NCBI RefSeq assembly: GCF_004777465.1 | Contig: NZ_CP038462.1 | Coordinates: 1,798,001 to 1,862,000 of the forward strand | Source of the DNA: Nocardioides daphniae | Lineage (GTDB): Bacteria > Actinomycetota > Actinomycetes > Propionibacteriales > Nocardioidaceae | Length of the DNA: 64,000 nt | Direction of reading: 5' to 3' | Shown here: piece after piece, positions 25,962 through 37,876 of the stretch | How the letters are laid out: each line of letters opens with the position of its first letter | How positions within the stretch are numbered: the stretch's first letter is position 1 | Position numbers and translations under genes: made by a program | Notes under the pieces: model-generated | Seen by the model: the letters and a program-made list of their open reading frames with translations, nothing else | Databases searched by the model: none | Told to the model about the DNA's origin: nothing

Positions 25962-26783
25962 GGTAGCGCTCGAACTCGGCGGCGATCGCGTCGCCGGACG
26001 CCTCGGGAAGGTCCGTCGCGTCACGGGCCTCCTCGAGCTGGCGTACGTAGTCGGCGATGTCGCTGTCCTCCTCGGCCAGCTGCTCGACGCCGCGCTCCCA
26101 CGCCCTGGCCTCCTCCGGCAGGTCTCCCAACGGCAGCGGCGAACCGAGCAACTCCTCGAGCCGTCCCAGCAGCGCCAGGCTGGCCTTCGGGCACGGGGGC
26201 TGCGCCACGTAGTGAGGCACCGCGGCCCAGAGCGACAGTGCCGGGATGTCGAGTCGGGCGCAGGCGTCCTGGATGACGCCCACGATGCCGGTGGGGCCCT
26301 CGTACGTCGACACCTCCAGGCCGGCGTGCTCGCCCAGGCTGGCGGCGGAGGCCGTGCCGGTGACCGGGACCGGGCGGTGTGCGGGGTGTCGGCCAGCAGG
26401 GCGCCGAGGGTGACGACGAGCTGGGCGCCGAGGTCGTCGCAGGCCGCAAGCAGCTCGGCGGTGAACTGGCGCCAGCGCATGTTGGGCTCGATGCCCTGGA
26501 CCAGGATGACGTCGCGCTCCAGGTCCGGGGGAGAGGCGACCGCGATCCGGGTGCCGGGCCAGCTCAGGGTGCGGCGACCCCCGTCGTCGGTGCCGACGAC
26601 GGGGCGGTTCACCTGGAAGTCGTAGTAGTCCTCAGGGTCGACCTGCCCCACCACGGTGGCGTCCCACTCCTCGATGAGGTGCTGGACCACAATCGTGGCC
26701 GCCTCGGCGGCGTCGTTCCACCCCTCGAAGGCCGCGATCACGACAGGGTCCACGAGGTCCGTCAAGGCATCGATCTCGATCAC
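25939..26783 (-). CDS. PAC2 family protein (proteasome assembly chaperone-like), frameshifted
   Basis: The protein is about 281 residues. The start VIEIDALTDLVDPVVIAAFEGWNDAAEAA and the middle VILVQGIEPNMRWRQFTAELLAACDDLG are characteristic of bacterial PAC2 proteins. The C-terminal half includes STYEGPTGIVGVIQDAC and PHYVAQPPCPKASLALLGRLEELL. Eukaryotic PAC2 helps assemble proteasomes, and the bacterial version is found in proteasome-bearing actinobacteria, but its role there is not established. The frame breaks at 26376-26377 (one missing base). The GTG at 26783 lies six bases after TAGGCT. In mycobacteria it is likewise beside metH. Confidence 0.85.
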
Positions 26784-26789
26784 CTCCCC

Positions 26790-26795
26790 AGCCTA
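26790..26795 (-). promoter_or_regulatory. -10 hexamer, leaderless start of PAC2 gene
   Basis: TAGGCT on the minus strand ends six bases before the GTG at 26783. Confidence 0.65.
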
Positions 26796-26850
26796 GGCGG
26801 TGCCCGGGATTTCCCCTGCCAGCGCGGGGAGTGTCACGATTCGGGATGCC

Positions 26851-26879
26851 TGTCCATCCTCCGGACACGGGTCTACCGT
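26851..26879 (+). promoter_or_regulatory. candidate metH promoter with inverted repeat
   Basis: TGTCC (26851-26855) and GGACA (26863-26867) form an inverted repeat with a seven-base spacer, lying where the -35 region of a TACCGT hexamer at 26874-26879 would be. This could be an operator. I see no cobalamin riboswitch in the 124 bases between the PAC2 and metH starts. Confidence 0.35.
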
Positions 26880-26919
26880 GGCAGGACGGGACCAGCCCCA
26901 CCCTCTTCGAAGGAGCCAC

Positions 26920-30662
<3,743 letters not shown>

Positions 30663-30663
<1 letters not shown>

Positions 30664-30693
30664 CCCGGGCCCCTGTCACGACAGGGTCCGGGT
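30663..30693. terminator. bidirectional terminator between metH and secreted protein gene
   Basis: ACCCGG and CCCTGT pair with ACAGGG and CCGGGT around a tight CACG loop, interrupted by one small internal loop. The stem starts on the last base of the metH stop codon, and the stop codon of the convergent gene (30676-30678) sits at the tip of the hairpin. Confidence 0.8.
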
Positions 30694-33609
30694 GAGTACC
30701 TTCGTGGCCCGGTTGCCCGACCGGTCATGGGCGACGGCGTTGAGCACCAACGTGCCCGCGCGCAGCCCCTTCAGCTTCACTGCCCACCGCGTTCCCTTGA
30801 GCGTGGCAGGCAGGGCCTTGGCACGTGACTCGGCGGCAGCCCGCGTCTTCTGGCGGCTCCACCCCCGGCCGTTGAAGGCGTACCAGTGCTTGCCACGCTT
30901 CTGGACCGCGCGCAAGGACACCCCGGCGACGCCTGAGTCGCTGTCGGAGGCCACGCCGTTCACGGTGGCCCAGGCGGCCGGACTCCTGAGGTGGTCGCGG
31001 CACTTCTTGCCCTTGCGGGAGCCGCACTTGGGCAGGAGCACGTCCAGCTTCGGCGCCGTTCGGTCCGGTGCCGGAGCAGGGCTGGCCGTCGGGCTCCCGG
31101 TCGGCGACGTGCTCGACGTGGGGGACGGACCGGTCGTAGGTGTCGGGCTGGCAGTGGGGGACGGCGTCGGCGACGGACTGACGGTCGGACTGACCGTCGG
31201 GCTCGGGGACGGGGAGACCGGGCCGACCGGCAGTCCACTCCACCACGCCGGGCCCAGCCCCGTGGGCGTGGCACGCCCCGTGGCCAGGTCCACGGAGAGC
31301 GATGTGCTGAGGTCGTGCAGCAACAGGCTCTTCCCGTCGGGGGACCAGTCCCCGAGCCACCGGTCCTCGTCCATGGGCGCGAGGGCGCGCGGGGAGCCCA
31401 CGTCATCCACGGAGAAGGCCACCACCGCCCCGTCGGGGGAGTACGGACCTTCCGTGCCGACGCTGAGAGCGACCGTGGCGGAGTCCGGCGCCCAGGCCAC
31501 CGTGGTGTTGGGTCGCACCGCACCGAAGGACCCGGTGACCAGCAGCTCTGCCTCCCCACGGAAGTCCAGGTCCATGACGGCACCCCCGTAGCTGTACTCG
31601 CCGATCGGCTGCTGGACCCACGCCAGGCGAGTGCCGTCAGGGGAGACCTTCAACCCCTTGGCCAGGGAGCCCCTCCACGTGAGCCTGGTCGTGGGGGGCG
31701 CAGCAGGACGGTCCAGGCGTCGCTCCGCCAGCCGGAAGACCCGGTCCTGGTCGGTCGCCTCCACGGTGAAGAGCGTGCGCCCATCCGGCGAGACCGCAGC
31801 GTCGAGTGGGAAGCCGGTCGTGACGGCGTGCAGCTGCTCGCCGGTGACACGGCTGACGAGGTGCTCGAGATCCCCTCCGGACGTCCTGTGGCGCGACCAG
31901 AGGACGATCCCCGCTCCGGGATGGACATCAGTGATCTCGAGGACCTCGTCCGCGTGGCGGGGCTGTCCGACCACCACCGGACGGCCGCCGTCCGGGTCAG
32001 AGACCACGACGGGTCCGCCCGCCCGGGTCTGGTGGACGAGACGTCCGACGCTGGGAGTGGTGCGGGGCATGACGACGCGAATCTTGTTGGTCCGGAGGTT
32101 GTTGCCCGGGTTCCAGTCGAGCGTGGTCGACGTCGTCCGTGCCACCAGGGAGTGGACCCCGCTCGCCTCGAAGCTCTGGCGCAGGGTCAGGGTCACCGTC
32201 TGCCCAGGAGCCAGGCTGGCGATGTGGCAGACCCCGCCCGGACAAGGCTCGCCCTCGACGCTCGCCCCCTCGGCAGGAGCGCCGTCGATCTCCAGGGACA
32301 GCTGCACGCCGCGAGCCGTGTCCGGGCCCCGACCGGTCAGGGTGTAGGTGCCGACCCAGGGTGTTCCTGCGGTCGCCGTGCGCTCGGGGAGCTCTAGCGC
32401 CACGTCCGAAGCACCCGCGCCCAGCGACGGCACCACCACCGCCTGCCAGGAGTCCGAGCCGTAGTCCATCCACGGGTACTGCCGGGCCACCCGTTCCTCC
32501 GTCGCCACCCCGGGTGCCACGCGGACAGCGGTGCCCAGCGAGAGGGTCTGCGAGTCCCGGCGACCGTCGACGAGAAGTTCCGCCTCCTCGTACTGGCGGT
32601 AGGGCAGCCACGTGATCCAGCCCGACTCGAGTCGGATCGGGAGGTCCACGGCGCGTGCCTGCCAGACACCGCCGGCCACCCGGTCGAAGATCCTGAGCTT
32701 CGTCCCGACCTCCCACCCCCCGTGGTAGCTCGCCGCGACGTGCAGGCCGTCGGGGGAGACCGCGACGTCCGAGTACCCGTCGAAGAAGTCCATCGGGGGT
32801 GTGAGCGGCGGCGCCGGCAGGCCAACGGCTCCCTCGCCAGGCCGGAAGAGGACGAGGCTGCGGTTGCTGGGCCCTCCTGCGACCACGGTGCCGCCACCGG
32901 CCCACACGCCCTGCACGTGTCCGCCGGCGACTGTGCCGTCGTCGATGCCGAACTGCCCGACGACGCTGCCGTCGGCGATCGCCACCGTCCGCACGAACGT
33001 CCGTGTCGTCTCCGCCTCCGTGCCGACGAGCACCTTGCGGCGGACCGTGATGGCTACGCGGTCGGCGTCCACCCAGGAGACGCCCTGGAAGACGTCGAAG
33101 AGGCCCGAGGCCTCCCACTCCTCGTTCTGCTGGAGCACACGGACGAAGTGACCCTCCGCGTCGAGGAGCACGAGTGCCTGGCTGAAGGGCGCCGCATGAC
33201 CGTGCTCGGCCCTCGGAGTTCCCCCCGGGACCACGAGCCCGGTCGGGTCGTCCACCCACGCCACGACATGGAGGCCGTCGGGGGACACCTGGGCACGCTG
33301 GATGTCAGGCAGGGGCGCGTCGGCCGCGCTCTCGGCAGAGGTCAGCGCCCTCTGCCGCACCAGCGGCGCGACGTCGGTCCCGTCGAGATCAGCGGTGTAG
33401 AAGCCCGCGTGGTGATCGCCCAGGGCGTCGACTGCTGTGCCCCAGGAGACGAAGCGAGTGAGAGTGCCGGGCTCAGGTGGCGTCGGGGTCGCGGCCAGCG
33501 CAGGCCCCGGGGCCACCTGGCCCGCGGCGAGTACGGTGAGAGTGCCGACGACCAACGATGTGGCGACGACTGAGACCCAGACTGCGGGACGACGCAACGT
33601 GACTGACAT
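30676..33609 (-). CDS. large secreted protein with beta-propeller repeats and CARDB/DUF11-like domain
   Basis: The protein is 977 residues from the ATG at 33609. A Sec signal peptide covers residues 1-40 (LRRP, then a hydrophobic core VWVSVVATSLVVGTLTVLAA, cut after ALA). Repeated segments VSPDGLHV, VSPDGRTL, VSPDGTRLAW and WSPDGKSLLLHD are PD40/TolB-like propeller blades. Between two propeller halves (about residues 410-520) lies a CARDB/DUF11-like beta domain (GTYTLTGRGPDTARGVQLSL). A Ser/Pro/Thr linker follows near 780-840, then a C-terminal domain with Cys pair and Lys/Arg-rich strands. The role is unknown, perhaps cell-surface. I see no LPXTG anchor. Confidence 0.75.
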   Translation of the reverse strand: MSVTLRRPAVWVSVVATSLVVGTLTVLAAGQVAPGPALAATPTPPEPGTLTRFVSWGTAVDALGDHHAGFYTADLDGTDVAPLVRQRALTSAESAADAPLPDIQRAQVSPDGLHVVAWVDDPTGLVVPGGTPRAEHGHAAPFSQALVLLDAEGHFVRVLQQNEEWEASGLFDVFQGVSWVDADRVAITVRRKVLVGTEAETTRTFVRTVAIADGSVVGQFGIDDGTVAGGHVQGVWAGGGTVVAGGPSNRSLVLFRPGEGAVGLPAPPLTPPMDFFDGYSDVAVSPDGLHVAASYHGGWEVGTKLRIFDRVAGGVWQARAVDLPIRLESGWITWLPYRQYEEAELLVDGRRDSQTLSLGTAVRVAPGVATEERVARQYPWMDYGSDSWQAVVVPSLGAGASDVALELPERTATAGTPWVGTYTLTGRGPDTARGVQLSLEIDGAPAEGASVEGEPCPGGVCHIASLAPGQTVTLTLRQSFEASGVHSLVARTTSTTLDWNPGNNLRTNKIRVVMPRTTPSVGRLVHQTRAGGPVVVSDPDGGRPVVVGQPRHADEVLEITDVHPGAGIVLWSRHRTSGGDLEHLVSRVTGEQLHAVTTGFPLDAAVSPDGRTLFTVEATDQDRVFRLAERRLDRPAAPPTTRLTWRGSLAKGLKVSPDGTRLAWVQQPIGEYSYGGAVMDLDFRGEAELLVTGSFGAVRPNTTVAWAPDSATVALSVGTEGPYSPDGAVVAFSVDDVGSPRALAPMDEDRWLGDWSPDGKSLLLHDLSTSLSVDLATGRATPTGLGPAWWSGLPVGPVSPSPSPTVSPTVSPSPTPSPTASPTPTTGPSPTSSTSPTGSPTASPAPAPDRTAPKLDVLLPKCGSRKGKKCRDHLRSPAAWATVNGVASDSDSGVAGVSLRAVQKRGKHWYAFNGRGWSRQKTRAAAESRAKALPATLKGTRWAVKLKGLRAGTLVLNAVAHDRSGNRATKVLTRTLS
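31060..31225 (-). repeat. low-complexity repeats coding for a Ser/Pro/Thr linker
   Basis: Short imperfect repeats based on GACGGTCGG and CGTCGGGCT encode SPSPTVSPTVSPSPTPSP-like sequence, a flexible, probably surface-exposed linker of the secreted protein. Confidence 0.7.
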
Positions 33610-33744
33610 GGGAAGGATTCTGGGAGCGCGGCGGAGGCACTGACCCGAGAATGCCGAAAAGGTCATTCGTGTGGTCTGGACCATCATTCCCCCACGTCGC
33701 TGGACACGAGCATGGGTCGTCGCCGTGCGGGGTAGGTGCAGGTC

Positions 33745-34308
33745 ATGTCTGCACGTTCCGAGCACGACGAGATACTGCGGCGTTTCCCCACCGTCGAGAG
33801 TGTGTCGAGGCGACCCGGCCCGGGCCGGGTCGACCACGTCATGCGGCGCATCGGCATCCTGCTGCTGATGGTTGTGGTCGTGGTCGGCTGCCTGGGCCTG
33901 CTCGGGCCCCGCACGGCAACCGCGTCGGGGAGCGGGGCCCCGGGCGAGGCCGCCCTGGAGTACGACGCGGTGACCCGACCGGGCCTCGACTCGGGCTTCA
34001 CGGTCACCCTCACTCCCGACGACGACACGGACACGGCCGTGCTGGTCGTCGCACACTCCACCCTGGAGCGTCTCGGGATCGAGCTCTACGCCCCCGAGCC
34101 GCTTGCCCAGCACAGTGAGGGCGACCAGGTGGTCCTCGAGTTCCCCGCACGCGGCGAGCCGGGGGAGTCCTTCGACGTGCGCTTCTCAGGACGGATCCCG
34201 ACCACCCAGGCGGCAGGCCGTCACCGCTGGGAGGTGGCGTGGCGCACCGGTGCCGACACCAGCGCCGACGACCTGATCCTTGACGCCACGACCTGGACGG
34301 TGCCCTGA
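33745..34308 (+). CDS. membrane-anchored hypothetical protein upstream of DUF421 gene
   Basis: I do not recognise this 187-residue protein. After about 33 polar residues a hydrophobic helix (IGILLLMVVVVVGCLGLLG) anchors it, followed by a soluble beta-rich domain facing outward (FTVTLTPDDDTDTAVLVVAHSTLERLGIELYAPEPLA). The start is uncertain: ATG at 33745 is used; an ATG near 33841, just before the hydrophobic helix, would leave a simple signal anchor. Its stop overlaps the start of the DUF421 gene (TGATG), so the two are coupled and their products may interact. Confidence 0.65.
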   Translation: MSARSEHDEILRRFPTVESVSRRPGPGRVDHVMRRIGILLLMVVVVVGCLGLLGPRTATASGSGAPGEAALEYDAVTRPGLDSGFTVTLTPDDDTDTAVLVVAHSTLERLGIELYAPEPLAQHSEGDQVVLEFPARGEPGESFDVRFSGRIPTTQAAGRHRWEVAWRTGADTSADDLILDATTWTVP

Positions 34309-34754
34309 TGCTCACCGCGCTCGACTCCCTGCTCGTCTTCTTCCTCCTGATGGCCGTGCTCCGGGTCATGGGCAAGCGCGAGCTGTCCCAGATGTCCGCC
34401 TTCGACCTCGTCATCCTCTTCGTGATCGGCGACCTCATCGCCGAGGCGGTGGTCTCCGAGGACACCTCGTTCACCGGTGCCCTGATCGCGGTCTCCACCT
34501 TCGCCCTGCTGACGATCCTGATGTCGTGGCTGGCCTACCGGTATCCCCGGCTGAAGCCCGCACTCGACGGCACCCCGACCGTGGTCGTGCGAGACGGCCG
34601 ACCGGACAGGAGCGCGATGAGGCGTGAGCGGGTCAACCTGTACGACCTCAACGAGGCCGCCCGCAACAACGGGATCGCCGACCTCGAGGAGATCGAGTTG
34701 GCGCTCCTGGAGCCTGACGGAAAGTTCTCGTTCTTCACTCGGCGCACCACCTGA
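34308..34754 (+). CDS. DUF421 (YetF/YcaP-like) membrane protein
   Basis: This 148-residue protein has three hydrophobic helices in the first 80 residues and a small cytoplasmic domain. The motif VLRVMGKRELSQMSAFDLVILFVIGDLIAEAV is the DUF421 signature, and the C-terminal part (TVVVRDGRPDRSAMRRERVNLYDLNEAAR) belongs to the YetF domain. Related Bacillus proteins are linked to spore germination and membrane maintenance; the role here is unknown. ATG overlaps the upstream stop. Confidence 0.85.
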   Translation: MLTALDSLLVFFLLMAVLRVMGKRELSQMSAFDLVILFVIGDLIAEAVVSEDTSFTGALIAVSTFALLTILMSWLAYRYPRLKPALDGTPTVVVRDGRPDRSAMRRERVNLYDLNEAARNNGIADLEEIELALLEPDGKFSFFTRRTT

Positions 34755-34795
34755 GCGCCGCCGCTCGCGATGGGGGAGTCCGCGACGTGCCGACC

Positions 34796-34801
34796 TAGGC
34801 T
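34796..34801 (+). promoter_or_regulatory. possible -10 hexamer of HAD phosphatase gene
   Basis: TAGGCT lies 57 bases before the GTG at 34859, so this transcript would have a leader. A GGAGG at 34829-34833 lies in that leader. Confidence 0.4.
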
Positions 34802-34858
34802 GGTCGTCAGCACCCACGTACTACCTCGGAGGTCGTCCTGAGCAGCCCACTGCCCACC

Positions 34859-35554
34859 GTGTCAGAAGACCCGACCACGGTCGACGCTCACCCGCTCCCC
34901 AAGGCGGTCCTGTGGGACATGGACGGCACCCTGATCGACACCGAGCCCTACTGGATCGCCAGCGAGTACGCCCTGGCCGAGAAGTACGGCGGCACGTGGA
35001 GCGACGAGCACGCACTGGCCCTGGTGGGCAACGACCTGCTCGTCTCCGGCCGCTACATCCGTGAGCACATGGGCATCGACCGCACCCCCGAGCAGATCGT
35101 CGACGAGCTCCTGGAGCTCATGGTCGCCGCCGTGCGCACCGAGGTGCCGTGGCGCCCCGGCGCCCGGGAGCTGCTCGCCGAGCTGGCGGCATCGGGCGTC
35201 CCGTGCGCGCTGGTCACCATGTCGTACCGCTCCCTCGTCGACCCGGTCCTCGAGGCGCTGGGCGACCAGGGGTTCAGCGCCGTCGTGACCGGCGACGTGG
35301 TGAGCAGGGGCAAGCCGCACCCGGAGCCCTACCTCAAGGCCGCCGCGGGGCTGGGTGTCGCCCCCGAGGCGTGCGTGGCGATCGAGGACTCCGACACCGG
35401 GGCCCGCTCCGCCGCCGCCGCAGGATGCACCGTGCTCTGCGTGCCGAACCACGTACCGGTCCCGCCGGCTCCGGGACGCGTCTTCGCGACCTCGCTGACC
35501 GACGTCGACCTCCCGCGGCTCGCGACGCTCCACGCCGAGCGGTCCGAGGCCTGA
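34859..35554 (+). CDS. HAD family hydrolase (beta-phosphoglucomutase/phosphatase-like)
   Basis: This 231-residue HAD subfamily IA protein has the nucleophile motif LWDMDGTLIDTEPYW near residue 20, motif II VTMSYRS near 120, the Lys in SRGKPHPEPYL near 155 and motif IV AIEDSDTGARSA near 180. A helical cap lies between motifs I and II. Members dephosphorylate sugar phosphates; the substrate is unknown. The start is uncertain: a GGAGG at 34829-34833 would fit better with a start about 20 bases upstream of the GTG used, where only a CTG is in frame. Confidence 0.85.
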   Translation: MSEDPTTVDAHPLPKAVLWDMDGTLIDTEPYWIASEYALAEKYGGTWSDEHALALVGNDLLVSGRYIREHMGIDRTPEQIVDELLELMVAAVRTEVPWRPGARELLAELAASGVPCALVTMSYRSLVDPVLEALGDQGFSAVVTGDVVSRGKPHPEPYLKAAAGLGVAPEACVAIEDSDTGARSAAAAGCTVLCVPNHVPVPPAPGRVFATSLTDVDLPRLATLHAERSEA

Positions 35555-35616
35555 AGGCTGCGGGCAGAGGGCTGAGGGGCTGCGTACGACCGCGAGCCGC
35601 CCCCATGCTGCTCGGG

Positions 35617-35622
35617 TAGGGT
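35617..35622 (+). promoter_or_regulatory. -10 hexamer, leaderless start of site-2 protease gene
   Basis: TAGGGT ends six bases before the GTG at 35629. Confidence 0.65.
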
Positions 35623-35628
35623 CTGCGC

Positions 35629-36788
35629 GTGTCTGAACCTGCCCCGTCGTCCCCGCCGCCGAGCGGCCCGTCCCCGCGTCCGCCGGGCACGATCCGCCTC
35701 GGATCCATCGCGGGGGCCGACGTCCTGGTCAACGGCTCCTGGTTCGTCATCGCCGCGCTCATCGCCCTGCTGGTCGCCCCCAGGGTCGAGCAGGTCGAGC
35801 CGGGTCTCGGCTCCTTGAAGTACGTCGCGGGCTTCGCCTTCGCCGTCCTGCTCTACGCGTCGGTGCTGCTGCACGAGGTCTCGCACGCCTACGTGGCACG
35901 TCGATACGGACACCGGGTCTCCTCGATCACCCTGCACTTCCTCGGGGCATGACCGCGGTGGAGGGGGAGGCCCGCAGCGCGAAGCAGGAGTTCTGGATCG
36001 CGGTCGTCGGACCGATCACCTCGCTCGCCGTCGGCGGAGCCGCCCTGGCGAGCTGGTTCGTCACCCCCGACGGGCTGCTCAAGGTCGGCGTGGAGGGGCT
36101 GGCAGGCGCCAACCTCCTGATCGGTGTCCTGAACCTCGTCCCTGCCCTGCCGCTCGACGGCGGCCGGGTGCTGAAGTCCGCGGTCTGGCAGGTCTCGGGC
36201 AATCCGCACCGTGGCTCCCTGGTCGCCGGCTGGTCGGGCCGCGGCCTGGCGGTGCTGGTCCTCGGCTGGCCGTTCTACCAGCAGGCCCTCTTCGGTACGC
36301 AGCCCCTCGTCGTCGACTACCTGCTCGCGGTCGTCATGGCCGTCTTCCTCTGGTCGGGGGCCTCGGCGGCGATCCTGCACGCGCGGATCCGTTCCCGCCT
36401 GCCCCTGCTGGTCGCCCGCACCCTCGCGCGTCGAGCGGTGACCGTGCGGGAGGACACGCCGCTGGCGCAGGCCGTCGCGACCGCCCAGACGCTGCGCGCC
36501 GGCAGCATCGTCACGGTCGACGCGCAGGGGCGACCGGTGGGCCTGGTCAACGAGTCGGCCCTCCTCGCCGTGCCCGACGAGCGTCGTCCGTGGATGCCCA
36601 CCTCCGGGGTGGCCCGTCCCCTCGAGCCTGGCCTGACGCTGCCCCTCGACATCTCCGGGGAGGAGCTGGTCGCCGCGATCAGTCGCCGGCCGGCGGAGGA
36701 GTACCTCCTCGTCGCTCCCGACGGGACGATCCACGGCGTGCTCTCGACCGTCGACGTCGATCGCGCCTTCAACCGACGGGGCAACTAG
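35629..36788 (+). CDS. site-2 protease family (M50) with CBS domains, frameshifted
   Basis: This intramembrane zinc protease is about 386 residues. A cytoplasmic Pro/Ser-rich start precedes six or so hydrophobic helices. The HExxH zinc motif is in VLLHEVSHAYVARRYGHRV, and the second motif is in NLVPALPLDGGRVLKS (the Asp ligand). Residues 260-386 form a pair of CBS domains, which usually bind adenosine nucleotides. The frame breaks at 35944-35947: one G missing from GGGG separates HFLGG from MTAVEGEARS. Substrates are unknown. Its TAG stop codon doubles as the start of the next gene's -10 hexamer. Confidence 0.88.
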
Positions 36789-36791
36789 GCT
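36786..36791 (+). promoter_or_regulatory. -10 hexamer of trmI, overlapping the upstream stop codon
   Basis: TAGGCT ends seven bases before the ATG at 36799. Its TAG is the stop codon of the site-2 protease gene. Confidence 0.65.
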
Positions 36792-36798
36792 CCAGCGC

Positions 36799-37761
36799 AT
36801 GCCTGATCAGTCCTCCGCCTCCCACGACGTCCCCTCCGAAGCGTGGGCCGGTGTGCACCGCGGCCCCCTGCGCGAGGGGGAGTGGGTGCGCCTGACCGAC
36901 CAGAAGGGGCGCCGCCACAACTTCGAGCTCGTGGCCGGCAAGCGCTTCTTCTCCAACAAGGGTCACCTCGAGCACGACGAGCTGATCGGTCGCGAGGAGG
37001 GCTTCACGGTCACCTCGTCGGCCGGGGGTGAGTACCTCGTCTTCCGCCCGTTGCTCTCGGAGTTCGTCGTCTCCATGCCGCGCGGCGCGGCCGTGATCTA
37101 CCCGAAGGACGCCGCCCAGATCGTCGCGATGGCCGACATCTTCCCCGGCGCCCGGGTCGTCGAGGCCGGCGCGGGCTCCGGCGCCCTGACCTGCTCGCTG
37201 CTGCGCGCGGTCGGACCGCACGGCACCGTCACGAGCTACGAGCGTCGCCCCGAGTTCGCCGAGGTGGCGCAGCGCAACGTGACCCAGTTCTTCGGTGGCG
37301 ACCACCCGTCGTGGGACCTGCGCCTGGGGGACCTGACCGAGGAGCTCCCGCAGCTCGAGCACCGGGTCGACCGCGTCATCCTCGACATGCTGGCCCCCTG
37401 GGAGTGCGTCGACGTCGTCGCCGACGCGTTGCTCCCCGGTGGCATCGTCTGCGTCTACGTCGCCACCACCACCCAGCTCTCGCGGGTCGTGGAGACGCTG
37501 CGGGCCCACGGTGGCTTCACCGAGCCGCAGCCGTGGGAGTCGCTGGTCCGCGACTGGCACGTCGAGGGTCTGGCCGTACGTCCGGGGCACAAGATGATCG
37601 GCCACACCGCCTTCCTCGTCACCGCCCGCCGGATGGCGCCCGGTGAGCGCCCGCCGATGAAGAAGCGTCGGCCGGCACCGGGTGCGTACGGCCCCGACTA
37701 CTCGGGCCCGCGGCCCGAGGGCCTCCCGCCGCAGATGCTCGAGGAGCCCCTCGACAGCTGA
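36799..37761 (+). CDS. trmI: tRNA (adenine-N1-)-methyltransferase TrmI
   Basis: TrmI makes 1-methyladenosine at position 58 in the T loop of tRNAs. The 320 residues have the N-terminal beta-barrel (VRLTDQKGRRHNFELVAGKRFFSNKGHLEH), then a Rossmann methyltransferase domain with the AdoMet motif VVEAGAGSGALTCSLL near residue 118 and motif VILDMLAPWECV near 195. A Pro/Arg-rich tail ends the protein. The orthologue in mycobacteria (Rv2118c) is similarly placed upstream of the proteasome genes. A strong terminator follows, so it is separate from arc. Confidence 0.92.
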   Translation: MPDQSSASHDVPSEAWAGVHRGPLREGEWVRLTDQKGRRHNFELVAGKRFFSNKGHLEHDELIGREEGFTVTSSAGGEYLVFRPLLSEFVVSMPRGAAVIYPKDAAQIVAMADIFPGARVVEAGAGSGALTCSLLRAVGPHGTVTSYERRPEFAEVAQRNVTQFFGGDHPSWDLRLGDLTEELPQLEHRVDRVILDMLAPWECVDVVADALLPGGIVCVYVATTTQLSRVVETLRAHGGFTEPQPWESLVRDWHVEGLAVRPGHKMIGHTAFLVTARRMAPGERPPMKKRRPAPGAYGPDYSGPRPEGLPPQMLEEPLDS

Positions 37762-37770
37762 GCCGTCCTC

Positions 37771-37817
37771 CACGCCGCCCCGGGTCAACGAGCCAAATCG
37801 TGACCCGGGGCGGCGTG
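37771..37817 (+). terminator. strong Rho-independent-type terminator after trmI
   Basis: A perfect 17-pair stem (37771-37787 with 37801-37817) surrounds a 13-base loop and is followed by a pyrimidine-rich stretch (CTTCGTCTTCCCTTCC). It separates trmI from the proteasome ATPase gene. Confidence 0.85.
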
Positions 37818-37846
37818 CTTCGTCTTCCCTTCCACCGACACATCGG

Positions 37847-37852
37847 TAAGGT
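37847..37852 (+). promoter_or_regulatory. -10 hexamer of arc
   Basis: TAAGGT lies 24 bases before the GTG at 37877, leaving a leader of about 18 bases that contains the ribosome-binding site. Confidence 0.55.
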
Positions 37853-37863
37853 CGCCAACAAGT

Positions 37864-37872
37864 GGAGGTGAT
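37864..37872 (+). promoter_or_regulatory. ribosome-binding site deciding the arc start
   Basis: GGAGGTGAT is a full match to the anti-Shine-Dalgarno sequence. Its position fits the GTG at 37877 and argues against the in-frame GTG at 37862, which would precede it. Confidence 0.75.
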
Positions 37873-37876
37873 CACG

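Noticed and set aside
26796..26919. Cobalamin riboswitch before metH
   Set aside because: The gap is only 124 bases and I see no B12-box (GCCACTG-like) core; only a short inverted repeat is present.
31060..31225. Short repeats as a possible CRISPR array or mobile element
   Set aside because: The repeats are short, imperfect, in frame and encode a Ser/Pro/Thr linker; there are no regular spacers.
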